Of a stretch of DNA of 35,908 bases, positions 22,601 to 32,815 are shown piece after piece; the first letter of the stretch is position 1, and every line of letters starts with the position of its first letter. The notes beneath the pieces are model-generated. The model saw nothing but the letters and a program-made list of their open reading frames with translations, was not told the origin of the DNA and searched no databases. Source of the DNA: Vitrella brassicaformis (taxonomy: Eukaryota > Sar > Vitrellaceae); the NCBI GenBank assembly GCA_001179505.1, contig CDMY01000354.1, forward strand, positions 68,743-104,650, read 5' to 3'. Both the position numbers and the translations under genes were made by a program.

Positions 22601-24865
22601 CAGCTCAGTCAGACACTCTCTTTCAGTGACTGACCATCCTCCAAAAACGACAATTTTGCTTTCGTCCGGCTCATAGCAAATGGCGGCATGCTCCCTCTGG
22701 CCGGGCAGGATGATGTTGTCCTGCTGCTGCAGCTGCGCCCCTGCCTGAGACATGACGCTTGACCTGGCACCCGAAGTGGACTGCAGGTCCATGCCGCTCT
22801 CGCGGCGCTTGGGCCCCTTGGGGTCTTCCAGCTGAGGATCAGACCAGTTGAATTGCTCACCTGTGCAGAGACAGAGGAACTGTGCAATTTCAGACCTTTT
22901 GTCTCATCCATAATGCGTGGTTCTATACATACCGAGGTCGAGTACGCCAGTGTTGTTCTCATAGCTGCCGAAGTTTCTCTGCGCGCCGTCCTGGAACTCG
23001 CCGGTCGATCCGCCGAAAACAAAGACCTTCCAAGAGGGGATGGCTTCGATCAGCATGTAGCTCATGTTCCATCGAGGCGGCGAAGTGCCCCAGGGCAAAT
23101 CGACGTCAGACCTGACCACAACAGATGAAGGGACACGATGCACAGCGCCTTTCGTTGTGTTGTCGACGTACCAGTCCTTCTCCTTGAGATCAAGCACAAA
23201 CAGGTCGTTGAACTGCGACTCGGTGTTCCATCCGCCAAAGAGATAGAGCTTGTCATCCTTGATAAAAGACACGTGACCAGCCCTGCGGGACACAAACAGC
23301 ACATCACGCCACCTCTTTGTCTGCAGACGCACCCTCCCATTTACCTGGGTGGCGGGGGGTTGCCAGTGCACTGCAACTCCTCCCATGTGTCATCCTTCAT
23401 GTCCTGTGCGCACACACGCACACGCACACACACACAAAGCAGAGCAGAGCAGAGCAAAGCAAAGCAAATGATCCACCCACATCAGAGGCGCACTGCACTG
23501 ACCAGCACGAACACGTCATTGAACGACTTTCTGGAATAGCCCCGGCCGCCATGGCCGCCAAACACCACCAACCGGTCGACAGCATTGGACTTGGCCCCGT
23601 TCTCGTCTGTGCCGCTGTGCTTCCACAGGGTGCAGGTGTGGTTGTATCTGGGCGCAGGCACGTCGAGCAGTGGCTGTCCGTCGGGGCCCATCTCTCCGTC
23701 GTTTGGCATGATCAGGTTGACAATGTCGCTGTGGAACTGCTCTTGTTCGTTCATGAACATGGTGCCGGACCGCTGTGAGACCGATCCGGCTTTTCTCAGC
23801 CTGAGAGAGATGCACACAGACAGGCACGCACATATGCTCAGGGTGTTGTAATGACCTCTGACTGTCCAGTTTGTTACTTTGCCTTTTCCGATGATCGCTT
23901 GCTGCCTTTTTTGCCGCCCATCGGGATGTTCTTGGCGGCAGCCATGGCCTTCCTGGCACACAAACGAATGAACACATCCCACGTCCATGCCTCCATGGAG
24001 AGCTCCGTGATGCTCTAGAGGAAGCGGCCACATACATGCGGAGCGACGGCGCAAGTCCATCTCCCGTGCCCTGTCTTTTGAAGCCGGCCGACCCCTGTCT
24101 CGAGAAGGAGTGGCTCTGGGAGCCCTGCTGCTGCTTCGCGTGGGCACCTGCGCGCCACTGAAGCCTCTTAAACTCAATCTGACTGCCTACACACACGTAC
24201 ACACACACATACACACAAACGACGAAGAAGTGATCCCAGTTGTCATGCGCTCCTTCCTTTTGATCTTGCCTGAAGCGTCGAGGATGTATCCGTCGTTCAT
24301 GCAGTGGAAGGGCGTGCAGCTCTGCAGCCCGCCAAAGATGAGAATCTTGTCTCCGCACGACAGCAGAGTGGCCGTGTGCAGCGTGCGGGCCGACGGCTTG
24401 GCGTTGTTCTCCGGCACCTCCAGCACCTCCCAGTCAAACCCAGCTGACCACAACACAAAACCCAGCACAACACAGCCAAACACAATCCTCTGCCACACAG
24501 CGGCCATGGCACCCACCTCCCTGCGAGAGATTGAGCCGGTAGATGTCATTATTGGGTATGGGCGCGCCACGTGCGTCGGTGCGTCCGTCCATTCCACCAA
24601 AAGCAACGAATCCGCCGGGGATTGGCGACAGGGTGTGGCCCGACCGGCCGCTCACCTGCACCGCACCCTTGTTCTGCAACTTGGTCCAGCAATACGGCTG
24701 CGGCTGACACACACAAACACAACAGCAGCACAAGCGCAGGAAACCAGGTGTGAGCGCACACTCCGCGCGTGTCTCTACGCATCCCCTGCTCCTTCGTTGG
24801 TTCATTTGACCGCGGAGGGAGAACACGATGATCTCCCTCTCGCTCTGTGTCGCCTTTCTTACCAT
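7523..24865 (-). CDS. axonemal outer-arm dynein heavy chain, alpha type with kelch/TIG/filamin tail (complete)
   Basis: 62 coding exons, 12,777 nt, 4258 aa, phase-consistent from the ATG at 24863-24865 to the TGA at 7523-7525. Tail: six kelch FGG blades (about residues 10-510), an IPT/TIG domain (about 515-590), then a filamin-type Ig repeat ending IRGSPF (about 720), the order found in Chlamydomonas ODA11. A coiled segment and the linker follow. Motor: AAA1 P-loop [10 protein letters not shown] (about 1506) with FDEFNRL; AAA2 GAAGAGKSS (about 1787); AAA3 GLAGCGKTQ (about 2107); AAA4 GVGGSGKQS (about 2457). Stalk helix CC1 begins near 2694, the microtubule-binding tip is near 2800-2930, and CC2 ends near 3015. 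AAA5, AAA6 and a C-terminal region ending [10 protein letters not shown] complete it. All four P-loops look intact. It hydrolyses ATP to drive flagellar bending. Oddities: two apparent GC donors, a basic insert between blades 2 and 3, an acidic insert near 3370-3463, and a Gly run in exon 8712-8970. Least certain junctions: 24183-24220 and 15249-15333. Confidence 0.93.
7756..7787. repeat. (CA)n(GA)n microsatellite at a dynein 3' splice site
   Basis: On the minus strand this reads (CT)n(TG)n directly before the CAG acceptor of dynein exon 7667-7752. It nearly duplicates the tract at 978-1011 in the unrelated amine oxidase gene. Confidence 0.85.
10992..11374 (-). other. dynein exon 48, encoding an acidic insertion before AAA6
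   Basis: The exon begins with the conserved helix [19 protein letters not shown]. It then encodes about 95 residues rich in Glu, Gly, Lys, Pro and Ala, with runs such as [15 protein letters not shown], before the next exon resumes the family pattern ([19 protein letters not shown]). Dynein heavy chains normally have only a short link here. The frame stays open and both junctions are in phase. Confidence 0.85.
14946..14971. repeat. (GACA)n repeat forming a dynein 3' splice tract
   Basis: On the minus strand it reads (TGTC)n and ends in the CAG acceptor of dynein exon 14826-14944, so this U/C-rich tetranucleotide serves as the pyrimidine tract. Confidence 0.85.
15249..15333 (-). other. dynein intron 35, probable GC-AG intron with a (TG)n 3' end
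   Basis: The exon before it ends GCACAGTTCCAG and the intron starts GCACGCC. Splicing there joins to GATCCTGAGAAG and gives a motor sequence of normal length ([17 protein letters not shown]). A GT donor 36 nt further in (GTCACT) is also in phase but would add 12 residues. About 30 nt of (CA)n at 15249-15278 on the plus strand is the (TG)n tract before the acceptor. Confidence 0.6.
18371..18433 (-). other. dynein intron 24, GC-AG intron
   Basis: The donor reads AAG|GCAAGA, the preferred context for GC donors, and no usable GT donor is present. Splicing joins NIFK to [16 protein letters not shown], the highly conserved AAA1 Walker B region, so the boundary is well fixed by homology. Confidence 0.85.
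19580..19607. repeat. (TC)n microsatellite in a dynein intron
   Basis: 28 nt of alternating T and C on the plus strand, purine (GA)n in the transcript. It lies a few bases inside the donor of exon 19618-20239. Unlike the other tracts it sits at the 5' end of its intron. Confidence 0.85.
20943..20964. repeat. (GACA)n repeat in a dynein intron
   Basis: Five or more GACA units lie in the intron between exons 21018-21237 and 20853-20924. In transcript sense they are TGTC units shortly upstream of the acceptor. Confidence 0.8.
24863..24865 (-). other. dynein first coding exon consisting only of the start codon
   Basis: The minus strand reads CCAAGATG|GTAAGA, a strong donor directly after the ATG. 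The next exon starts PQPYCWTKL in phase 0 and leads into the first kelch blade, as expected for the N-terminus of this dynein class. No other ATG gives an open path into that blade in this region. Confidence 0.75.
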
Positions 24866-25170
24866 CTTGGCAGTGTGCGGCGCAGCGCAAGCTCCTGTTG
24901 AACCTCACAGCGCTTCTCTCTTGTGCAAGTCTCGAATGCAATGGGGGCAAGGAAGCCCCCACTCTGCATGTGAGCTCGCGGTTTTGCCAATCTGCAGCTG
25001 ATCCCTCCTTGGCAGATCTCCCAGTTCAGTGACCTCCTCTTATCGCTCTCTACTTGCAGTATTTGGGAGCTCCCGCCAGCGACGTCCCGACTGCTCCCCG
25101 CATCTGCGTCTTCCCGAAGAATCCCCTTGTTCAGATAGCAGTGGCACCCTCCCGTTGCGCACAACAAACA
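24866..25170. promoter_or_regulatory. 305-bp divergent intergenic region, dynein/CHORD
   Basis: It separates the dynein start codon (minus) from the CHORD gene start codon (plus), so both promoters and 5' UTRs must lie here or in upstream exons. No recognisable core element was seen. The regulatory role is inferred from orientation. Confidence 0.5.
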
Positions 25171-26271
25171 ATGACGGAGGGATCCAGCTTGCTGAAGAGG
25201 TGCCGGCGTCACGGGTGCCATGCCGAGTACAGGGAGGAGGAGAACCATGACCAGGCCTGCTGCTACCATCCAGTTGAGGACACATAGAAGAGAGATCTCG
25301 CGCGGCTGATGCAGACACAATTCGCCCTTCTGCTTCTTCTGCTTGCAGGGGTGGCCTGTGTTTCACGATCTCAAAAAGAGCTGGTACGCCTCTAATCGAG
25401 GTCGGTGATGGTCTGTGGTATCTGCCTGTGTGCTTGTTTCCGCTCAGGACGTGCTGCAACGCCTCCTCATACGACTGGGACGATTTCATGAAGATCCCAG
25501 GTCATAGGCAAGGGACGGCAAGGCTGCAGCCTGAAAGCACTCTCTCTCCTCCCGCATGACAGGTTGCGCGCGAGGCTTCCACACGACCGAGAAGCCTCAG
25601 CGCCCCGAGCCGCCCAAGCCAGCAGCACGGGCGCCGGTTGCAGCTGCCCCCTCTCCCCAGCCTGTCAAGGACATCAACGAGTACAACAGACAACAGGCGA
25701 ACGAGAAGGTGGGCTACGTGAGCACTCCCTCTCTGCTGTCGTCCAAGTGCCTTGTGTTTCCGTGCGTGCAGAAACAGGCCGCGGCGGCCAATGCCGCGAG
25801 CGCTCCCGACAGACCGATGAAGCCCATGGTATGGATGTTGCCAAACACGACTGCGCGTGTGTGGATTCCATTTGTTTGCGTATGTGTCGGGGCGTATGCA
25901 GGTGACCAAGTCTGGTCGGTACAAGTGCTGCAACGGTGGGTGCAACCAGGAGTATGAGCCAGACGAGAACCACGACACCGCTTGCAGGTCAGCCACAGCC
26001 ACAGACACCAACCCCAGCGGAGGGCGACCATGAGCATCTGTGTGATGAAATGTGAAGGTATCACCCGGGCAAGCCGATCTTCCACGACTTGAAGAAGTAC
26101 TGGTCGTGCTGCAGCAACATTGTCAAGTACGACTGGGACGAATTCATGCAAATCGAACCATGCGCCATAGGTAGGTCACCACTTGACCAACTGACTCACT
26201 CACTCACTCACTCACTGACCCATTGCGTGTTGGCTGCAGGTCGGCACAATCCCAAGATGGTCCCTGCCTAA
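25171..26271 (+). CDS. CHORD-domain protein with two CHORDs (RAR1/CHP1 family)
   Basis: Exons 25171-25272, 25349-25383, 25448-25500, 25563-25708, 25772-25828, 25902-25987, 26058-26170 and 26240-26271 give 207 aa. CHORD-I spans about residues 11-70 (C11, GC16, CCYHPG 30-35, FHD, WTCC 46-49, GC 64-65, H70). CHORD-II spans about 140-200 (CC 140-141, GC 144-145, CRYHPG 159-164, WSCC 175-178, C195, H200). A Pro/Ala/Gln-rich linker joins them. CHORDs bind zinc; in this family they contact HSP90 and SGT1 and act as co-chaperones. There is no CS domain, so the layout is closer to plant RAR1 than to animal CHP1/melusin, though the plant CCCH motif is also absent. In CHORD-II the usual Gly-Cys near the end is Pro-Cys. 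The start is the first ATG after the divergent promoter and lies eight residues before the first zinc ligand. Confidence 0.92.
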
Positions 26272-26511
26272 CGCGTGCAGGGTTTGTGCAGTGCATGCAG
26301 CCCGTCGAGACTGTTTACAAAAGTCGAGATTCTTTGTGTAAATGTTGATAAAGGTTCCCCTCTCGCTTTCCCGCGCTTTCGTCCATTGAATCAGCCTCTT
26401 TTGAACGGATTTCGCTCGCGTGTGCATCACTCTATCGGACAGAATGGTCAGTCGAGAGGGAGCGTCACGCACAGCAGAGGTGACTCGCTCATCCATGGTG
26501 GTGCATGAGTG
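26272..26511. promoter_or_regulatory. 240-bp interval between the CHORD and HFM1 genes
   Basis: Head-to-tail spacing holds the CHORD 3' UTR and the promoter and 5' UTR of the helicase. It is less repeat-rich than the introns. No specific motif was identified. Confidence 0.45.
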
Positions 26512-29500
26512 ATGTCGGTGCAGGCGGCTCAGTGGGGACGCCCCTACACCTCCTCTCAGTTCGCAGGCAAGCAGCTGACAGAATCCCCGCAAACAAACGG
26601 CAAACAGGCTCGTTTGCTTGTCGTTGCTGCTTCAGATGACGACCCCATCGAGGATCTGCCGGAAATGCCGTCGTCGAGTGCCTCCTCCTACCAGCAGCAG
26701 CAGCAGCCGCAGCGTCACCTCGCCAACCCGTTCGGTCACATCGCCACCCGACCCAACGCACACTGGTCCAAAGCATCCTCACTCACGCGAGCAAGCAACA
26801 CAAGCACCACTCGTGGGCAGCAGCAGGGGCACCAGGGGCACCGTCCAGGGGCGGCGATGAGTCGCTACGGCCAGAGCAGCTACGGCAGCAGCGGCCCGTC
26901 GGCGCAGGCAGCCGCTCAGACGTCGCTCGTGTGCGTGTCGCAAGCTTTGCCGCCCAGGATGAGCCACATCTTCCCATACTCACACTTCAATGTCGTGCAG
27001 TCGGTCAGCCACAAAGAACACATGGATGGGCGCGGCGCATGTGGGTGGGTGTGGGGGATTGTGTGTGTGTTGTTCTTTCATGCAGGAGTGTTTCAACGAC
27101 GCGTTTGGGAGCGACAGCGATCTGGTGGTGGCGGCGCCGACGGGCAGCGGCAAGACGGGCGTGTTGGAGCTGACGATGCTCAGGCTCATCCACACCAACC
27201 AAGACCAATTCAACGGCGGCGTCGACGGTCAGCCCACCACACCATCACACCACCCACGCAACGTGGACACCCCTGCACGTGTTTGTGTGTGTGTGTGTGT
27301 GTTCTGTGTGCAGTGCCCAAGATGCTGTACATCGCACCCATCAAGGCCCTCTGCAGCGAGCGGATGCAGGACTGGCAGCACAAATTCGGCGGTGGGATCA
27401 CCAATCCACTCTTTCGTCCATCCGTGTCTGTGTCTGATGTGTCTGTGTGTGGTGTGCTGCTGTGCTGATGGACAGAGTTGTTGGGTCTGACTGTGTTTGA
27501 GGTGACGGGCGACACGGACGACAGCACCACATCCTTCATGGTGCGTGGCAAAACATGCATGCACATACACAAATGCACGCAGACGCAGATGGTCCATCCA
27601 TCCATTCATTCTTGTGTCGTGTGTGTGTGTGTGTGTGTGTGTGCAGAATAACCTCTACATGGCCCATCTGCTCATCTGCACCCCCGAGAAGTGGGATTTC
27701 GTCTCACGCAAGACGCCAGACATCATCAGCCACATCAGGTGGGTGCCCCACGACACACAAAAGACGCACACACACGCCTTTCTGCACTTGTATGTGTTCT
27801 TTGTGTGCACTAAGGTTGGTGTGCATCGACGAGGTGCATCTGCTGGGCAGCAAAAGGGGTCCCTGCCTTGAGGCCGTCGTCGCCAGACACATGATTCAAG
27901 CAAAGCCGAGGTATGTGTGATATCAACACACCACACCACACCATACACCCCCAGCACCCTCCTCCTCTGTTTTGTTCGGCAGACTCGTCGCTGTGTCTGC
28001 AACTGGTCGCGGACACAATGCGCACACACCAACAACACGCACACCTGTGTGTCTGTCTGTCTGTCTGTCTTGCCGTCAGTGCCCAATCTTGATGACGTGG
28101 CGTCGTGGCTGGGGTGTGGTGCGGACCCGGGGGCCACGATGCGCCGCTTCGACGCCACATACCGACCAGTGCCGCTGCAGCACATCGTCTATGGTACGTG
28201 CACTTACCGTACTCCCCCTGAACACACGCGATGGATGCAGCCCCCCACCCCTGTCCTGTCACACCAGGCTACCCACCGGCCAAAGACAACAACGGCTTCC
28301 TGTTCGAGAGAGGACTCAACCAACACGGTATCCTACTCACGACAACACACGCCGGCAGGCAGGCACTCAGAGGCAGGCATCTCCCTCTCACCCGTGTGTC
28401 TGTGTGCCGGATGTGTGCTGTGTTGATGTCATGTGTGTCAGTGCCTGAGTTGATCCGTCGGCATTCGTCAGGCCGGCCGTGTTTAGTCTTCTGCGTCACC
28501 AAGAAGGGCTGCGAGCAGACGGCCGCGGCCATCAGAGACAGCGGCCTGCAGCTGGTGCAGAACGACCACCACCGACACGCCGCCGCACAACTCGCCTCAC
28601 AGCTGCCAGAGAGCATCCGCAAATGTGCGCACGGGGGCAAGGAGGCAGGCAGGGGACATGCTAGAGCCCGCTCTGTGTGCATGTGCATGTGTGTGTGTGG
28701 TCCATCTCATCTGCAGATGTGTCTGCGGGAGTCGGGGTGCACAACAGCGGGCTCAAGCCAGAGGAGCGTCGCGTGATTGAGGACGGCTTCGTGCAGGGCA
28801 CCCTCCGAGTGCTGTGCACCACCACCACACTCGCACAGGGCGTCAACCTTCCCGCCCACCTGGTCATCGTCAAGTCCACTCTCGCATACAAGGGCGCCGG
28901 CTATGTGTAAGCAACGACCGAACACCAACACCCACTTCCCCCTGCCCTTTTGTGCTATGCAGTGACTACGATGACCTTGAGATGCTGCAGATGATCGGCA
29001 GGGCGGGACGGCCGTGAGTGTGTGTGTGGGGGGGGGGGGCGGGGGGATGAGGATGTGTGGGCACATGCATTGTGTGTTGTGGGTGTGTGGTGTGGGTGTG
29101 TGGGTATCCAGTCAGTTCGACGACAAGGGCGTGGCGGTCATCATGTGTCCGAACAACAGCAAGGCCAAGTGGGAGAGGATGGTCCAGGGCAACGTCCTGC
29201 TCGAGTCGTCGCTGGCCTCCAACCTCATCGAATACACCAACACAGGTCGGATCTCCCACACACACATCCGTCCTGCGTGTGGATCGGTGTGTGTGTGTGT
29301 CAGAGATCCATCTGCGCACCATTGATTCGTACGAGACGGCCAAACAGTGGATCCGCACCACGTTCCTCTACGTCAGAGCCAAGCGACAGCCGCAAAAGTA
29401 CAGCCAACCCACGCAGACCAACAACCACACACACACACACACGTCATCACCTGTTCCTCCGCCCCGCTCTCAACACGCATGCACATCTTGTCAACCAGGT

Positions 29501-32500
29501 ATGAGATGCGCTCGCCAATCGACCCGGCGATCGACGCCAAAGTCAACGAAACCATCGAACAGGTCACTTACACAAACACCACCCCAGACGCACATCCACG
29601 ACGTCAGTCACCTCGCCTGTGTGTCGGGTATGCAGTTGCATGAGGTCGGGATGATTTTGGTGGATGAGGCGAGCGGGGCCATCAGCAGCACGGCACTCGG
29701 CAGCGTCATGGCAAAGCACAGCATCAAGTTCGAGACCATGAAGAACTTCATCCAGATCGACCCGAGGGAGGTCGAGGCCAACTCTCCAAAGGTCGAGAAG
29801 GGGCTACTCGAAGCCATCAGCCAAGCCACAGAGTTCCTGGTAGCCCCACCACGACCCACACCCACATACCCAACACACACACCTTGGTCGCTGTCCTGTG
29901 TGTGTGTGTGTGTGTGTTCAGGATTTTCCCCCCAAGCAGGACCAGCGCAAACCCCTCCGCACACTCGCCACCAACTGCAGGTCCATACACAGGCAGACCG
30001 CTCTCACTCCCCGCTCACCCCGACTGTGTGTCTGTGGTGGTGTGGGTGTGCAGGTATCCGTTGAAGAATCAGGCCATCGGTGATGCGCACAAGAAGGCGT
30101 TCGTCATGCTCCAATGCGCACTCGAGCACACCAAGGTCAGCACAACCAAATACACACACACACATGAATCATCTTACTGATGGGTATGTGCGTGTGGATG
30201 CGACCTTGGTGTGTGCAGACGAATCAGTGGGAGCTGTCGGCGCAGTTCGATCAGATACGTCGGCTGGCCGAGCGACTCTCCACGGTGGTCGAGACGGTTC
30301 TCACTGAAAAACCGTACAACGGGGTGGCGCTGGCGGAGGCAATAAAGGTCGAGAGGGCTCTCAAATGCAAGATCTGGTCAGCCACCCACCCACACACGCG
30401 CACATATAGAAATGGGCGACGAGTCATTGAGTGAGTGCATCAAGTGCCCCCCCTGTGTGTGTGTGTGCAGGAACGACTCCCGCGACCTTCAGCTGACACA
30501 GCTCGACGGCATCGGGTTGGCCTCCCACCCCCCCACACACATTCACGCCTTCACGCCGCCACACCACACCTGCCCGTCCCTCGTGTGGATGTCTGCAGTG
30601 ACGGTTTTGCCGCCAAGCTGCACGGCCACCGTGTGTCGACGCTCGACCAGCTGGCCCGATGCGACTCGTCCAAGCTCAGCATGATGCGTGAGGGCCAGCA
30701 CACACACACACATACACACACACACATACACACACACCGATGAGGCGTGTCGCGATTCCATATAGGTGAGGGCCAATTGTCCCTGCAGCGACTGACTGAG
30801 TGGAGCAGGACGGCCGCCAGCATCCCCCGATACGAGGTCACCATCGAGGTCCAGCAGCAGGGCCGCACCGCACTGGTCACACTCGAGCCAATGGACGTCA
30901 TGGTACGCACCAGGAGAGAGGGGCTGTGGGGCACCCCAATCAATGCATGTATGTGTTGTGTGTGTCGTTCGTATGTGTGTGTAGCCATCGTGGCAGACGG
31001 TGGCAGGCTTTGAGCCGCAGAGGGCCACCTACCACCTGCTGCTGTACTCGGACGAGCGCCAGCTGATCTTCAATCGCAAGATCGCCGTCAACGCCGCCAA
31101 CTACGGCCAGCCCCTGACCTTCACCGCCGCGCTGCCCACGCCCGTCGGCCAGAGTGGGTGCATCTTTGGACAACTCATCTGCAGAGAATACATCGGAATC
31201 GGTCCGTCACACACACACACACACACACTCTCCCAGACTGCAAACATGTATGCATGGATGGATTGGTTCAGATCGTGCTTTTTCGTGGCCCAAGGGTCTG
31301 ACGAGTTCGTCGCTCGTGCAGCTGGAGCCGACCGCCCAGGCCAAACCCAAAGCCAAGAGCAGCAAGAAGAGAAACAACAACGACGTAACCACACACATAC
31401 ACACACATCCACAGACAGAGAGGCGTGTGCATGTGTCGGCATGTGTTCGCCTGTGTGTGTGCAGTCCAAGTCGGCGGCTGGTCGCCCTGCCAAGCTGCAG
31501 CGCACGCTGAGTCCCTATCAGCAGCAGGCGGCAGCTGCACCTGGCGGCACCACGGGCAGCGGATGGATCACAAAGAAGGCGCCGCCCAAACCCAAAGCCA
31601 ACATCGCCACGCAAAGCATGAACAACACCAGTACCAACACAGGTGTGTATCCACACAAGACACCTGTCGTCATGCAGCGGCCCTCGCCATGTGCACTTGT
31701 GTGTAGATTTCTCCGGTGCAGCGGCTGCTGGTGGGGCTGGTGGTGGTGGCATTGCGTCTGGCCAGGGCATCGACAGTATGGCCACCTGGCGGTCATTGTC
31801 CCGCAAGCACAACATGTCCAGCGGGTCGACGGGCAGACTCACGCCCCACGACACACCGAATGCCATGACCACGACGGCCAGCGACCAGCAGCCAGCAGAG
31901 CCCCCCACGCAGCCGTCGACCGCCAACATCGCACGTGTGTCCCCGGGCGTGCCCAGGCCATTGAACAGACCATCCGTACGCAAAGACGGATCCCACACTT
32001 GATTGATTCATGTGGTGGATATGGCTCATGCCTGCCTGTGTTTTGGTGTGTTGTGGTGTGTTGCGTCTTGCAGATATCTCCCCGTTTCCCTCGTTCTGGT
32101 GCTGGTGCTGGTGTCAGTCGTCCGGTGCCTCGCCCGCCGCCCGTCAATCGTAACCCCAACGCACCCGTCATGATGCCTCCCCGCCCCCCTGCCCAGCCGC
32201 CCTTCCCACACAATGTCGCCAGGCCGTTCGTGAGACCCCCGCCGCCCACTTACGGTGTCGCCAGGCCGTTCGTCAGACCCCCACCGCACAGACCGGTGCG
32301 CCACCAAGACACGCATACATGGATGGACTGATACCGGCTGGCATCGTGTGTGTGGGGTGTCGGGGTATGTGTGTCAGGTGTGTGCGCCTGCTGCTCGTCC
32401 TCGTTGCGTGTCTGTGTCTGCGTCGAGTCGGTTCGGCCCGCCCGCCCCCCATCAGAATCATAATGCCCCCATGCACATGAGCACCACCACGACTACCACC

Positions 32501-32815
32501 ACCACCACCAGCACTCGCAGCAGCTACGCTGCCTATGCCATGCCGCAGAGCTACAACCCGGTGATGCACCAGCCGGCGGCCAGCCAGCCATTCGACCCGT
32601 ACGATGACGACAACACAGAGATGGACACGGGCATCGACACCCACACCCACACGGCCGACGACATGATGACGCAGCAGCCGCAGCCGGGTGTGAGCGGTGT
32701 GGGCGGCGGCATGGGGATGGGTGTGGGTCTCGGCGTGGGAGCTGAGCATCAGGGCGGTACAGCGGACATGGCCATGTCCCAGTGTGATCAGCTCTTCACA
32801 GATATCTGGGAGTGA
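26512..32815 (+). CDS. HFM1: HFM1/MER3-type meiotic DNA helicase with Sec63 domain and long disordered tail
   Basis: 28 exons: 26512-27003, 27086-27227, 27314-27391, 27476-27540, 27647-27738, 27815-27910, 27983-28005, 28080-28193, 28268-28327, 28442-28624, 28717-28906, 28963-29013, 29112-29245, 29304-29397, 29499-29562, 29636-29839, 29922-29980, 30054-30135, 30219-30376, 30471-30515, 30599-30687, 30766-30902, 30985-31201, 31272-31384, 31465-31642, 31707-31975, 32074-32295, 32378-32815 (1362 aa). The HFM1 signature FPYSHFNVVQSECF precedes motif I APTGSGKT (about 181-188). Motif II is DEVH (295-298), III SAT (327-329), and VI QMIGRAGRP (521-529). A winged helix and Sec63 helical region follow, with a helix-hairpin-helix LDGIGDGFAAKL (about 800) and a beta domain ending EYIGID. 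The family unwinds recombination intermediates with 3'-5' polarity and promotes crossovers. Residues past about 960 are Pro/Gln/Thr/Met-rich, with a tandem ARPFVRPPP repeat and a poly-Thr run. The N-terminal 145 residues are Gln/Ser-rich. All motif residues look intact. Confidence 0.92.
28050..28070. repeat. (TGTC)n repeat upstream of an HFM1 acceptor
   Basis: Tandem TGTC units on the transcribed sense lie about ten bases before the CAG acceptor of exon 28080-28193. This is the same unit and position as in dynein introns. Confidence 0.85.
29028..29046 (+). repeat. G-rich tract in a TG-rich HFM1 intron
   Basis: Twelve G, one C and six G follow (TG)n just inside the donor of exon 28963-29013. 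It is intronic. A G-quadruplex or sequencing-error hotspot is possible. Confidence 0.8.
30700..30739 (+). repeat. (CA)n microsatellite in an HFM1 intron
   Basis: About 40 nt of CA units with interspersed CATA lie in the intron between exons 30599-30687 and 30766-30902. This is one of the few introns in this gene where CA extends well into the 3' half. Confidence 0.8.

Noticed and set aside
23111-23171. Continuous reading through 23111-23171 in the kelch region
   Set aside because: The frame is open, but donor TG|GTACGTC and acceptor GTCAG at its ends remove 61 nt and give the normal kelch spacing, so it is an intron.
31202-31320. Acceptor at 31320 (CAG|CTGGAG) in the helicase
   Set aside because: It breaks phase with the preceding donor into the downstream protein-like frame. 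The acceptor at 31271 restores phase and the conserved EYIGID.
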